Assembly (NCBI GenBank): GCA_016213775.1
Contig: JACQZR010000295.1
Coordinates: forward strand, 1-38,288
Length of the DNA stretch: 38,288 bases
From: Acidobacteriota bacterium
GTDB taxonomy: Bacteria; Acidobacteriota; Terriglobia; Bryobacterales; Bryobacteraceae
Reading direction: 5' to 3'
Position numbers and translations under genes: made by a program. Under the pieces are notes generated by a model. The model did not search any database. It saw nothing but the letters and a program-made list of their open reading frames with translations, and was not told the DNA's origin. Positions 1 to 9,802 of the stretch are shown one piece after another. How positions within the stretch are numbered: the stretch's first letter is position 1; each line of letters opens with the position of its first letter.

Positions 1-1131
1 CACGCCGCCTCCACCAACCGCGATCGTCTTCGCATCGCTTTTCGCGCCATCGCCGAATGTGTTCAACGCCTGCTGCCAGAGCTTTGTTCCATCCGGCGAA
101 AATGTCGCCGTGACCCATTTGAATCCACCAGTCACGTGGATGTTCCCTCTCTCGTCGATGGCGAGCGCCTTGAAAAGCCCGGCGTCCGCGTCGGCCTTCT
201 GCCAGAGCAGATTGCCGGCTTCGTCGTACTTGGATAGAACCAGACCGCCGCCCACGTCGTGACCGATCCTGGTTAGTGTGGCAAGTGCCGCAACCACGAT
301 GCTGCCGTCCGGGCCAATGGCGATCAGTTGTCCCTCGTGCCACAACATGGAGCCGTACGCATCACTTGCGTAGTCGACCTGTCGCGCCCAGATGAGGGCC
401 CCGTCGGTGTCGATTTTCAGGGTGATCTGGTCGTACTGCATGACGAACTCACCGCTCACGTTTCCACGAAGGGCTCCCGTCACATAAACGTTACCCGCAG
501 GATCGACAGCCAGTGCAGCGAACCAATTGATCTGATTCGGGGAGCCATCGGCGTATCCCCAGACCAAGCCTCCGGCGGAGTTCATTTTCAGCAGGATGAA
601 CCGGCTCTCGGTCTGGGAGATCCTTGCTTCTCCGCAGACATATACATTGCCGGCGGGATCAATCCCCACCGACTTGGGAACGTGGTTCGATACCCCGGGT
701 ACGGAAATCCTCTCCGCCCATCGCCGCGTACCATCCTTGTCGAACTTCAGAACCGCAAACGGATAGTTTCTGCCGCCGTCTTCGGAGATTTTGGCCACAA
801 CGACGACATTACCTTCCGTATCGGTAGCGATCGTCCTCGGTTCCTTGTAACCCGGGCCATCGCCCTCGAATTGCGCTGTCCAGAGCCGTGTGCCATCGGG
901 CGCGTACTTCACGAGAACTATATTGCTGCTGCCGTCGGGCATTCCCACGCTCAGGGAGCCGGCCACGTAGACGTTTCCGTTGGTATCGGACGTCATTACG
1001 GGCGCTGCCGGCTCGCCGGAGTTCACACTGCGTACGGCATCGCCGGACAGTATGCGGACCTGGCTTGACTGGGCCGCCAGCGAGGCTGCCATCGAGAGCA
1101 CGCTGATCAGAAGATTGCAGAGGTATTTCAT
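1..1131 (-). CDS. Exported SBBP-type beta-propeller protein (C-terminus beyond the window)
   Basis: Open reading frame of 377 codons that begins at 1131 and is still open at base 1. A signal peptide (MKYLCNLLISVLSMAASLAAQ) is followed by SBBP-type repeats of about 50-60 residues, with blades such as DPAGNVYVTG, DTNGNVYVAGS and DERGNIHVTGG alternating with KYxxDGTRLW-like strands. Such repeats are known to fold as seven- or eight-bladed propellers in secreted bacterial proteins. The ATG at 1131 has GGAG six bases upstream. An in-frame ATG at 1143 is possible but has a poorer ribosome site. The propeller resembles residues 25-445 of the protein at 3207-6317, so the two are probably paralogues. 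It lies 110 bases downstream of the 1242-3128 gene on the same strand and may share its transcript. Role unknown; surface adhesion or binding is the usual guess for such proteins. Confidence 0.85.
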   Translation of the reverse strand, partial: MKYLCNLLISVLSMAASLAAQSSQVRILSGDAVRSVNSGEPAAPVMTSDTNGNVYVAGSLSVGMPDGSSNIVLVKYAPDGTRLWTAQFEGDGPGYKEPRTIATDTEGNVVVVAKISEDGGRNYPFAVLKFDKDGTRRWAERISVPGVSNHVPKSVGIDPAGNVYVCGEARISQTESRFILLKMNSAGGLVWGYADGSPNQINWFAALAVDPAGNVYVTGALRGNVSGEFVMQYDQITLKIDTDGALIWARQVDYASDAYGSMLWHEGQLIAIGPDGSIVVAALATLTRIGHDVGGGLVLSKYDEAGNLLWQKADADAGLFKALAIDERGNIHVTGGFKWVTATFSPDGTKLWQQALNTFGDGAKSDAKTIAVGGGGV

Positions 1132-1241
1132 ATTCCACTCCATATTCCACGGATGCCAATGCCGGGCGCATATTCTTGCCTGGCTGCAAAAAAGTCAGAA
1201 ACGCTTGCCGGGAGAGCACGCCGGGGCCAAAGTTCAGGGCC

Positions 1242-3128
1242 CTAGCGGGCCGCAGCGGCGGACGGTGGGTTGTAGCGCAAGAGCTTCGCCCCAATCCTCC
1301 CGTCAGGGCCGGAGCTGTCGGCCAGAATAGGAAGTGGCAGCTCACTATTGACACACTGCGTGCTCGCGTTCTTTAACCGCCGGACGCGGCCCGCGAATTC
1401 GGACGAAGCTCCAGTGCAATCGGTTTGCCCGGCCGGTGTCTCGTCGGGCGTGAATAGAAGGCCGGCCACCTGGCGGGCGAAGCCGGTGTCCGCCCATCGT
1501 TCAGCGGTCAGATCCTGGAGGCCGAATGCAGTGCTGTACCGGACCTCCCGATCCAAGGAGATCGTGCCGAGCTTGGCGTGGATTGTGACCCGGAGCTGCC
1601 CTCCCGGGAGGCGATCGGCGGCAATCAGCAGTTCGCCCTTCGGCAGACTGTCTGAATGGAGTTCATACTCGAACTTCTCGCCGTCGCGAAAGTCGAACAG
1701 GCGCATACCGATGTTGAACTTCGGTCTGCCGGTTCTGGCCTGCCGGTCCGCCTGGTCAAGTGCCACGAGAAGGTCGCCGGTACTCGCTCCGAAAACGTCC
1801 TCCATGGCTTGGCGGGCGCGCTTTTGCAGCGCCTCCAACGCGCGGGGGTTCCGGCTGGCGAGGACTTGGGAGTATGAGTTGAGAAACTCCAGCCAGCGGT
1901 ACATGCTGTTCTCGTAACGGAGTTGTGGCGCTAACCGTTCCGCGTAGCCAGGCGCCGCATGGGCAATCCGGCAAATCTCATAGATCTTCCGTGGCACTTC
2001 TTCGCTGGTGGAACGATATCCGAAAATGATGGCGAACAGTATCTCCGCCTCGCGTGCCATCATGGTGGCCAGATGGTTTTGGGGAAGTGAGCTCGGCCGT
2101 GATGCCAGCTCCCGCTCGGCGATGTCGAGGGCTTGGTTGAGCATGGCTTCGAGTTCCCGGTTACTCCCGGTCTTGCTCGCCGTTGCCTTGACAAACTCTC
2201 GTGGCCAGAGACGGCGGCCCGGCGCTGTCGTGACCACCAGCGGCGGGTGCAGCTTTGCCGGATCGAAGCCTTCGCTGCCCGGCACCGCGGGCTGGCGGCC
2301 GGTCCCGGGCGGCAAGGTGACGCGTAGTGTTGTCCGGTAACCCCATACAGGGGTTTTTAGGGCATACCGCGTACTGCGCATATCTCTGTCCAGCCTGTCG
2401 TCCGAATCGAGTCCGCGAATCCATTCCGCGCTGTTCTTGCCCAGCACTGCATCCAGGCCTTCCTGCGCGCGTTTCCGCAGATTCTCGATCGCCCCACGAT
2501 CCCCTCTCATCCGCGCCGATTGCCAGTCCGTGTCGAACTCAAGCGTCATCAGCAGGAGGGTCTCGTAAAGAGCCTGCACCTCCTGCGGGTTGTCCACCAC
2601 CTTCGCCGCTTCCGGCGACCGGTTGGCCTGCCGGAAACGCCAGTACGTATTCCGTACCGATTCCGGGGAGATGTCGTCCAACCCGCGCAGCGCCATGTAG
2701 CAACGGAGGGTCAGCAATGTATAGGCCGTAGCGAGGTGTGTGTGCGGAAGATCCAGGAGCACGTGCGGCTGCGCCCGCACCCCCTCCTCGAATTGGCTCA
2801 GCGAGGCCTCCGCCGAGGCTTCCACCCGTTTCGCCTCTTCGCCGGAAAACTGTTGTGCCTTGCGGCGAGGTGCGATGCGCTGTCCCGGCTGGGAGGCCAC
2901 AATCACAGGCGGGTAGCTCGCTTCGATGGCCGCCCACTCGCGCCGCTTGCCGTCGGCGATATTGATGAGCATCTGCAATTCCTGAACCCGGTTCTGGCCG
3001 GACCTCAGAACGAGGCACGGAAAGGTCCCGCTGTAGTAAGTACTGGAGGGGTTACAGTCGAACTGCGCCGGCAACAGACCAGCCCCGCCAACCACCAGCA
3101 TCGCGATCAACGTCTTCTTCATGGCCAT
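1242..3128 (-). CDS. Exported protein of unknown function with an internally duplicated module
   Basis: 628 residues with a signal peptide (MAMKKTLIAMLVVGGAGLLPAQ). The ATG at 3128 has AAGGAG about six bases upstream. I do not recognise a named family. Residues about 73-250 (SYPPVIVASQPGQRI, then LPHTHLATAYTL, LRGLDDISPE and YWRFRQANRSPEA) are repeated in diverged form at about 295-465 (HPPLVVTTAPGRRLWP, then LPQNHLATMMAR). A beta-rich C-terminal part (about 468-560, FDFRDGEKFEYEL and later) follows. The exported protein at 22904-24262 has one copy of the module joined directly to the same C-terminal part. The last ~60 residues are low-complexity and unlike the paralogue. Mostly helical; no catalytic motif was seen. 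Flanked on the same strand by two SBBP-repeat genes (gaps of 78 and 110 bases), suggesting co-expression. Confidence 0.85.
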   Translation of the reverse strand: MAMKKTLIAMLVVGGAGLLPAQFDCNPSSTYYSGTFPCLVLRSGQNRVQELQMLINIADGKRREWAAIEASYPPVIVASQPGQRIAPRRKAQQFSGEEAKRVEASAEASLSQFEEGVRAQPHVLLDLPHTHLATAYTLLTLRCYMALRGLDDISPESVRNTYWRFRQANRSPEAAKVVDNPQEVQALYETLLLMTLEFDTDWQSARMRGDRGAIENLRKRAQEGLDAVLGKNSAEWIRGLDSDDRLDRDMRSTRYALKTPVWGYRTTLRVTLPPGTGRQPAVPGSEGFDPAKLHPPLVVTTAPGRRLWPREFVKATASKTGSNRELEAMLNQALDIAERELASRPSSLPQNHLATMMAREAEILFAIIFGYRSTSEEVPRKIYEICRIAHAAPGYAERLAPQLRYENSMYRWLEFLNSYSQVLASRNPRALEALQKRARQAMEDVFGASTGDLLVALDQADRQARTGRPKFNIGMRLFDFRDGEKFEYELHSDSLPKGELLIAADRLPGGQLRVTIHAKLGTISLDREVRYSTAFGLQDLTAERWADTGFARQVAGLLFTPDETPAGQTDCTGASSEFAGRVRRLKNASTQCVNSELPLPILADSSGPDGRIGAKLLRYNPPSAAAAR

Positions 3129-3206
3129 TGGTTCTCCTTTTTTGCCGCCTCATCCTGTTCCTTCGGAAATTACCGCTGCGGCGGCCAGCAGCTAATCCAC
3201 AGCAAG

Positions 3207-6200
3207 CTATCTTGCGAAATACCCGGCGACTTCGATCGCCACGTGCGTGAAACCCGCCACGCGCAGATCGATGGAACCGTTTGACGATGCGGGCACGATA
3301 CCGGAGTTGGCGACGGTCTGGCCCTGAAAAGCGTTGAGCTGCGAGATGTTTGGCCAACTGGTTCCGGACGGCCACATGCTCAGGAATGGCATTGGCACAC
3401 CACTGGGAACCACGGAAGCATTCAACGCCCAGGCGCGCGCTGTCGCCGGCAATCCCGCGCAACGGCCCGATGGGATCGGCAAACTGCGGTCTGCGGAATT
3501 GCTTACGGCCGGTCCGCCAAACGGGCCCGTGAGCGAGGGGTCTTGGGTGTTCATCACGCGGCATTGTGTTAGGGGAAAATACAGCAAGCCTCTTCCTGTC
3601 CCGTCCTCGGGTGCAAAGTAGCCGGTAACGTCGATGATCAGGTTCGTCGAGTCGTAGGCATACACATCGATGCTGCCATTCGAACTCGCCGGGATAATAG
3701 CGCTGTTGGCGACGGCATAGCCGTAGAGTGCGTTCATGTTGGAGATATTGGGCCGCGGCACACCTGCCGGGTATGCCGTTAGGAACGCCACTGGATTTCC
3801 GTTTGTCAGATCTCCCGGAGCGAGCGTCAACTGCACCGAGTAGGCCGCGGCGGCTGGAATCTGGCAGGTGGCGTTTGGGGTACCAGGCAGCCTGAGCGTC
3901 CGATTCTCGCGAGCCTGCATGCGCTGGTTTCCGTATGGCGGGGCCAAGGAACTGTAAACCGGACCACGAGTGTCCACGGCACGGCAGGGACTGACTGGAT
4001 AGTAGAGCAGAGAGGTCGCGTTGACTTCATCCGTGAAGTAACCGTTGATATCGAGAATCAGGTTTACGTTGTTCGACGCATAGACGCTCACGCCGCCGTT
4101 CACTCCAGCTTTGACGATCGCTGCGTTGGCCACATAACCGCCTGTGGTAGTGCGCGCCGTCCAGAAGTCGGGTCGCGATTCCCCAGACGGCCAGATGGTG
4201 AGAAAATCCACCGGCCCTGTCTGATTCTCAACAGTGTCGAGTGTAACGTTGAACACGTATGCCTTTGCCGTCGATGGAACCGTGCACGTGGCTGAGGCTG
4301 TGACGGGGATCGTTCGAGTCGTCCCGGCGGCCAAGAGTGGGGGCCCAAAAGCGTCAGTCCGGGAACCGGCGTACGCGGCTCGAGTGTCCACCAGACGGCA
4401 AGGGCTCAGCGGCACGAACTTGAGGCCGGCGGACGGTGGTGGAGGAGAGGCGCCGGACTGTGTAACATTCACCGTCTGGCCGCCGATAGTCAGTCTTGCA
4501 GTGCGCTCGGAAGGCGATGGATTCGCCGCGGCGGAATATGTTACCGTCCCATTGCCGCTACCGGCGCTCCCCGCGGTGATCGTAAGCCAATTCATGTCGC
4601 TGCTCGCCGTCCACGCGCAGCCGGCCGCCGCGGTGACAGCTACACTGCCGCTTCCTCCGGACGCGCTCACGGGACCAGGCTGGGACAGCGTGTAGGCGCA
4701 GGCGGCGGCCCCAGCCTGCGTCACCGTGTAACTGATCCCCTGCACGGCTATGGTTCCAGTCCGTGCACCGCCCGCATTCGGGGCCACAGTGTAGGTAACG
4801 GCGCCGCTGCCGTGCCCGGAAGCGCCGGAGGCGATGGCGATCCACGTGGCGCTGCTCGTCGCCGTCCAACTGCAACCGGCGTCATTCCCCACGTTGATGG
4901 TTCCGTTTCCGCCCGAGACCGGGAACGCCTGCCCGAAGGAGCTCAGCAGGGGTGTGCAAAGAGGCGCGGTAGTCATCGCGGCCGTGTAATAGTTGGGACC
5001 GCTGATCCCGGTAGTTACCGTCCTGCCTGCGCCATCGACGACAACGCCCGTGGCCACGTTGTTGGACTGGGCAAAGTACTCTTGAGCATAGGCGATGTCG
5101 CCGGCGGCGTTGTACTTCACGACGCAATACCTCACAGTCTGCGGATAGGCGGTCAAGCCGCACGAACCTGCAACGTAGGCGTTCGCGTCCCGATCCAGAG
5201 CCAGGGCTTTGGCGCGGTTTCCGTTTTCATTCCGGCTGAAGGCGTTGGACCAGAGCAACGTCCCATCAGGCGAGAACTTCCTGGTATACCAACGGAAGCC
5301 GTCCGAGCCTGCCAGGAAGATGTCGCCGCTGGCGTCGATAGCCATCTCGTCGGCGGGCCCATGCTCACTGTCGAATCGACGCCACAGGACCCTGCCGTCA
5401 CGGTCATACTTCAGCAAGAGGGCATGATAGAACAGAAAAACTGTGCTTAAGGACGGATTGTAGTTGTTGACATGCATTCCAACTACAAGATTCCCTTCCG
5501 GGTCAAAAGCCAGTTTCGATCCTACAAACGCCTGTGCCCACCACTGTTCAGAGAATTGAACGATTTCGTTAGGAACACTCCTGGTCCATAAAGGAGTCAG
5601 GCTGGAATCGAATTTCACGGTAATCGCATCCGCGGAGAGGTCCAACCTCTCGTCGGTGGATCCAGTGGCTCCCGTCATGTAGACGTGGCCTTCTCCGTCG
5701 AGTGCAATGGCTTTCAGAACGTTCACCCGCCCGGGTACGCCATCCACCACTCGCGCCTGTAACACTCCCGCCGGACTAAGTTTTGCGGCCATAAACTGCC
5801 AGTTGTTTGCAGCCAGCCTGGCGCCTCCAGCGAGGTAGACATTGCCCGCTGGATCGACGGCCATGGCGTGAAGGTAGTGTACTGCGGCGTTATCGGAGGC
5901 GACCGCCGCAGCCCATGCCACTGCGCCATTCGTGTCCCACTTCACCACGGCCCAGACGACGGCTCCGTTGTCCAAGGTGACGTTCCCCGCGACGAAGACG
6001 GCGCCGCCGGACCCTACGCCGATGGCACGAGCGATCCACAATGTGGTCCGGTCCTCGCGATGACTCTGCGCCCACAGTCGTACGCCCGCGGGGCTGTATT
6101 TGACCAGAAAGAAACTACTCTGGCCTGGCGGTAGTCCCAGGGAGATGGAGCCGGCGACGTAGAAGTTCCCCCCGGAGTCGGCAACCACCAGTGGCGGCAC

Positions 6201-6317
6201 AACGTCTGGCGACGCCGCCACCGGGAGCGTGTCCTCCCAGAGGATGCGAACCTGGGCGCATGCCTCGCGGGAGAGAATCATGTTCATTAGGAAGAGGCAT
6301 AGGATAATGACGCGCAC
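3207..6317 (-). CDS. Large exported SBBP propeller + two BACON domains + triple C-terminal repeat
   Basis: 1036 residues starting at a GTG (6317) with AAAGGAG six bases upstream; no better ATG lies nearby. Order: signal peptide (1-22, ending EACAQ); SBBP-like propeller (about 25-445, e.g. DPAGNVYLAGG, DGEGHVYMTGA); two BACON domains (about 455-535 and 540-622, with the typical CSWTATSSATWI and CAWTASSDMNWLTI cores); a proline linker (PPPPSAG); then three repeats of about 130 residues (632-762, 770-902, 911-1035). Each repeat starts near FVPLSPCRLVDTR and ends near LILDINGYF. BACON domains are known binding modules of secreted proteins. The C-terminal repeat recurs in acidobacterial surface proteins, but its function is not known to me. 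Likely cell-surface or secreted. It is divergent from the CHAT gene at 6553, sharing a 235-base intergenic region. Confidence 0.88.
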   Translation of the reverse strand: MRVIILCLFLMNMILSREACAQVRILWEDTLPVAASPDVVPPLVVADSGGNFYVAGSISLGLPPGQSSFFLVKYSPAGVRLWAQSHREDRTTLWIARAIGVGSGGAVFVAGNVTLDNGAVVWAVVKWDTNGAVAWAAAVASDNAAVHYLHAMAVDPAGNVYLAGGARLAANNWQFMAAKLSPAGVLQARVVDGVPGRVNVLKAIALDGEGHVYMTGATGSTDERLDLSADAITVKFDSSLTPLWTRSVPNEIVQFSEQWWAQAFVGSKLAFDPEGNLVVGMHVNNYNPSLSTVFLFYHALLLKYDRDGRVLWRRFDSEHGPADEMAIDASGDIFLAGSDGFRWYTRKFSPDGTLLWSNAFSRNENGNRAKALALDRDANAYVAGSCGLTAYPQTVRYCVVKYNAAGDIAYAQEYFAQSNNVATGVVVDGAGRTVTTGISGPNYYTAAMTTAPLCTPLLSSFGQAFPVSGGNGTINVGNDAGCSWTATSSATWIAIASGASGHGSGAVTYTVAPNAGGARTGTIAVQGISYTVTQAGAAACAYTLSQPGPVSASGGSGSVAVTAAAGCAWTASSDMNWLTITAGSAGSGNGTVTYSAAANPSPSERTARLTIGGQTVNVTQSGASPPPPSAGLKFVPLSPCRLVDTRAAYAGSRTDAFGPPLLAAGTTRTIPVTASATCTVPSTAKAYVFNVTLDTVENQTGPVDFLTIWPSGESRPDFWTARTTTGGYVANAAIVKAGVNGGVSVYASNNVNLILDINGYFTDEVNATSLLYYPVSPCRAVDTRGPVYSSLAPPYGNQRMQARENRTLRLPGTPNATCQIPAAAAYSVQLTLAPGDLTNGNPVAFLTAYPAGVPRPNISNMNALYGYAVANSAIIPASSNGSIDVYAYDSTNLIIDVTGYFAPEDGTGRGLLYFPLTQCRVMNTQDPSLTGPFGGPAVSNSADRSLPIPSGRCAGLPATARAWALNASVVPSGVPMPFLSMWPSGTSWPNISQLNAFQGQTVANSGIVPASSNGSIDLRVAGFTHVAIEVAGYFAR

Positions 6318-6537
6318 AGTTCACTCCTTTCAGCGAAGTCCGCACTCCTGCATGCGTCTGATGCGCACACCGGTCCGATATTCCCGCCGGACTGAATAAA
6401 TGTTGAAAAAGTTCGCGCATCATAGCTGGAGCTTGCTCCACTTGCGTCAGCCTGTCAAGGGCTACCTCCGGGCGTACAAACACGGGGCGGGCGAGAATCG
6501 GATAAACGTTGGCCTTTCCCTCCCGAGCGGCCTGATG

Positions 6538-6543
6538 TACACT
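6538..6543 (+). promoter_or_regulatory. Candidate -10 element for the first TPR-CHAT gene (leaderless?)
   Basis: TACACT ends nine bases before the ATG at 6553. The second CHAT gene has TAAACT at exactly the same distance (13871-13876). The ~42 bases before both ATGs are related (GGCCTT near 6511 and 13844, ATGTAxACT, CTCGC). Neither ATG has a Shine-Dalgarno sequence, so the transcripts may be leaderless. This is inference from sequence conservation only. Confidence 0.4.
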
Positions 6544-6552
6544 GTGCTCGCC

Positions 6553-9500
6553 ATGCCCCCGATGTATGCACTTCCATTGGTTCCTGTTCTCATCGCATTC
6601 GCCTCTCTGGCTCAGACACCCACACCGGACCAGTTGGCGCAACAGTTGGTCCGTGCGAAATCGGAGGCCGACCGAACCAGGCTGATCGAACAAAGCCCGC
6701 AATCCCTCACCCCTGCGCTAGTGAAAGCGCTGGAAGCGGAAATCGAGAAGCTGCAGAACACCGGCCGTCTGAAGGAAGCGATCCAGGCGGTCGGATTCTC
6801 GTTGAAACTCGCGGATCGCATCCAGGACGCCGGTGGGAAGGCCGTGCTGCTGGGGCGCAGAGGCTCGGTGGCGTTCGATCAAGCCGATTACGCGCTGGCG
6901 GAAGCTTCCTACGAAGGAGCCTTGGCGCTCCATCAGGCGCGGAACGACGCGGCCGGAATGGCACGGGTGCTGGCCGGGCTCAGCGGCTGTTACTTCCGCC
7001 GCGGCGACACCCAGCGCGCGCTCGACTACGCGCTGCGCGGCATCGAGACCGGCGGCAAGAGCGCCGACGAACGCAGCATTCGGCCGGCTCTCAATAACCT
7101 GGGGGTGTTGTACGAGAGCACCGGGGAATTCGACAAGGCCCTTGCCGCCCACCAGCGCGCTCTCGACCTGGGGCGCCGCTACAAGAACCCGAGATGGGAA
7201 GCAGATGCCTTGAACAACATGGCTGCCGTCCATTACCAACTCGCCGACACGGACGTGGCGTTGAAGTTGTTCGAAGAAGCGCTCCAGTTGCGGCGCGCCA
7301 GCGGCCTGACGGCGGACATCCCCAGCAACCTCTCCAATATCGCGGCGGTCTACTCCACCAGAGGGGACCTTCTGCGCGCCGCGGAAATGCTCGAGAACAG
7401 CCTCACCCTCTCGCGTAAGCTGGGACTCAACGACGATGTGGCGGTGATCCTCAACAATCTCGGAACGATCCGCGATCACTTGAGCGACAGCAAGGGGGCA
7501 ATCCGCTTTTTCGAGGAGAGCCTCACGCTGGCAACGAAGCAGTCCAGACCCGCTGAAAGGATTCACCCGCTGGTCAATCTGGGCATGGTGTATGAGAAGC
7601 TTGGATCCGCCCGGCGCGCCCTGGGTTACTATCAACAGGCCCTGGACTTATCCCGCAAGTTGAACGACAGCGCCACCACTGCGTCGATTCTGCTCCCGCT
7701 GGGCGCTCTCTATGAAACGCAGGGGGACCTGAAGCAAGCTGAGGAATATTTTCGCGAGGGTTTAAGAATAGCCGAGAAGCTCAATAGCAAATTCACGATC
7801 GCCCAGGCCGAACAGGATCTTGGCAGCCTTGCCGAGCGGCGGAGCGACTTTCCTCAGGCGGCCAGGCATTACCAGCGGTCGGTAAGCCTGTTGGAAGAGA
7901 TTTCGCGGTTCAGTACACTGGCGCAGGGCTACTCCGCTCTTGGGGAAGTCTTCGGGAAACTGGGAAAGTTCGCCGAAGCGGACAGCACGTTTGAAAAAGC
8001 CATCGCCGCGGCGCAAAAAGGCGGTCAGCGGTTATATCTGGGAGGCGTCCAGGTGGGCCTGGCCCGTCTTCGCCTGCTTGAGCGGAAGCCGGTGGAGTCG
8101 CTGGCCGCGGCGCGGCGTGCCATCGAAATCGCGGTTCAATTGGACCAGCCCGATCTGCATTCCTTCTCCGCAATGGCGGCGGGCGAGGCACTGCGCGCGC
8201 TCGGACGAGGCGATGAAGCGCGTCAGGCGTTTGAAGAGGCCATCGCCAAGGTCGAGCTCAGGCGGGAAGAAGTGGCTGGTGGGGAACAGCAAAGGCAAAG
8301 TTACCTCGAAGGCCATCTCGACGCGTACCACCACCTGATCGGCTTGTTACTGGAGCAGGGGCGTCCCGACCTCGCTTTTTCAGCGGCCGAGCGCACCAAG
8401 GCGCGCGTGCTGCTCGACGTGCTCGGTCAAGGCAGGATCCCGATTAACAAAGCCATGACCCCAGCGGAATTGGGTAGTGAAAACAAACTACGGCTGGAGC
8501 TTGCCAATTGGAACAAACAGATTGCCGCTCAGAACGAGAAATCGAAATCCGATCCCGCACGAATCACGCAACTGCGCAACAAACGGGATGCCGCCCGTCA
8601 AGATTACTCCGCTTTCCAGATGACGCTCTATACGGCCCATCCGGAGCTGCGGGTCAGCCGTGGCCAATCGGCGCGGGTCACTGCGGCCGAGGCACAGCGG
8701 CTGCTGCCCGACCCATCGGCCGCGATTCTGGAATTCGCGGTGATGGTAACCGAAACGGTCGTGTTCGTCATCACGGCGGACGGGTTGTTCCCGCATCGGA
8801 TCGCTGTCGGCAAAGACGCACTGGCAAAGCAGGTGGAACAGTTCCGGACGCAGCTCGCGCAGCGTAGCCTCGGCGCCGGCGAGACTTCCAGGAGGCTTTA
8901 CGATCTCGTCATCCAGCCTGTCGCGAGCAGGCTGGAAGGGAAGTCCACCTTGCTTGTCGTGCCGGACGGCGCCCTGTGGGAACTGCCGCTGCAAGCGTTG
9001 AGAACAGGACAGGACCGGTACATGATCGAGGATCATACGATCTCCTATGCGCAGTCGGTGAGCGCGCTCAGGGAAATGGTGAAACCGCGCATCGGCCGCG
9101 AGCCAGGGGCGGGACTGCTGGCGATGGGGAACCCGGCGCTGCCGGCGAACCTGGCTGCGTTGCCCGAGACCGAAGCGCTGGTTCAGAAGCTTGGCGTGCT
9201 GTATGGTCCGGCGCGGAGCCGCGCCTACGTGCGCTCGCAGGCTGAGGAACAACGCTGGAAGCAGGAAGCGCCGCGACACCGGGTTCTCCACCTGGCGACT
9301 CACGGCGTGCTGGACGATGCAAGCCCGATGTATTCGCACGTGATGTTGTCGCGCGGCGCCAGCGGGAAGGAAGATGGGCTGCTCGAGGCGTGGGAGGTGA
9401 TGGAATCCGATCTCAATGCAGACCTGGTCGTGTTATCCGCGTGTGAAACCGCTCGGGGCCGCGTCGGCGCCGGAGAAGGGATGACCGGCTTGAGCTGGGC

Positions 9501-9714
9501 CTTCTTCGTGGCTGGGGCGCCGTCGGTTGTGGCGAGCCAGTGGAAAGTCGCGGAGCTGAGCACCAACGAGATGATGCTGGAGTTCCATCGCAGTCTGCAA
9601 CAGGGCAAATCGAAGGCCGAGGCACTGCGCGAAGCCGCGCTGCGGCTGATGCAGAATCCCCGCTACCGGCATCCCTTCTATTGGGCGCCCTTTGTGCTCG
9701 TCGGGGCATCGTGA
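6553..9714 (+). CDS. Secreted TPR-CHAT (caspase-like) protease, copy 1
   Basis: 1053 residues from the ATG at 6553. This start was chosen because it aligns with the start of the paralogue at 13886 and gives a signal peptide (MPPMYALPLVPVLIAFASLAQ); the frame is open further upstream to 6400. Residues about 55-600 are tetratricopeptide-type repeats with many ALNNLGVLYESTGEF-like units. A linker follows, then a C-terminal CHAT domain (about 745-1050). The CHAT catalytic pair is visible: His917 in HLATHG and Cys964 in LSACETARG, followed by GAGEGMTGLSWAFFVAGA and SQWKV. CHAT domains are clan CD cysteine peptidases related to caspases. A signal peptide implies action outside the cytoplasm, unlike cytoplasmic TPR-CHAT partners of CRISPR effectors. 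The gene at 9803 follows after 88 bases and is probably co-transcribed. Substrate unknown. Confidence 0.9.
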   Translation: MPPMYALPLVPVLIAFASLAQTPTPDQLAQQLVRAKSEADRTRLIEQSPQSLTPALVKALEAEIEKLQNTGRLKEAIQAVGFSLKLADRIQDAGGKAVLLGRRGSVAFDQADYALAEASYEGALALHQARNDAAGMARVLAGLSGCYFRRGDTQRALDYALRGIETGGKSADERSIRPALNNLGVLYESTGEFDKALAAHQRALDLGRRYKNPRWEADALNNMAAVHYQLADTDVALKLFEEALQLRRASGLTADIPSNLSNIAAVYSTRGDLLRAAEMLENSLTLSRKLGLNDDVAVILNNLGTIRDHLSDSKGAIRFFEESLTLATKQSRPAERIHPLVNLGMVYEKLGSARRALGYYQQALDLSRKLNDSATTASILLPLGALYETQGDLKQAEEYFREGLRIAEKLNSKFTIAQAEQDLGSLAERRSDFPQAARHYQRSVSLLEEISRFSTLAQGYSALGEVFGKLGKFAEADSTFEKAIAAAQKGGQRLYLGGVQVGLARLRLLERKPVESLAAARRAIEIAVQLDQPDLHSFSAMAAGEALRALGRGDEARQAFEEAIAKVELRREEVAGGEQQRQSYLEGHLDAYHHLIGLLLEQGRPDLAFSAAERTKARVLLDVLGQGRIPINKAMTPAELGSENKLRLELANWNKQIAAQNEKSKSDPARITQLRNKRDAARQDYSAFQMTLYTAHPELRVSRGQSARVTAAEAQRLLPDPSAAILEFAVMVTETVVFVITADGLFPHRIAVGKDALAKQVEQFRTQLAQRSLGAGETSRRLYDLVIQPVASRLEGKSTLLVVPDGALWELPLQALRTGQDRYMIEDHTISYAQSVSALREMVKPRIGREPGAGLLAMGNPALPANLAALPETEALVQKLGVLYGPARSRAYVRSQAEEQRWKQEAPRHRVLHLATHGVLDDASPMYSHVMLSRGASGKEDGLLEAWEVMESDLNADLVVLSACETARGRVGAGEGMTGLSWAFFVAGAPSVVASQWKVAELSTNEMMLEFHRSLQQGKSKAEALREAALRLMQNPRYRHPFYWAPFVLVGAS

Positions 9715-9802
9715 CGGCGGCGTCCATCTTGCCGCATTATTTCTGAAGTCGCAGGTAATACGGCGGAATAGCTTTCATCGTCAGCCCGTGGAGGTTATTC
9801 CG

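Noticed and set aside
328-1068. Long plus-strand open frame (246 codons)
   Set aside because: It is antisense to the SBBP-repeat gene on the minus strand, which has the signal peptide, ribosome site and clear repeats.
6400-6552. N-terminal extension of CHAT copy 1
   Set aside because: The extra 51 codons would bury the signal peptide; the paralogue starts at the position matching 6553.
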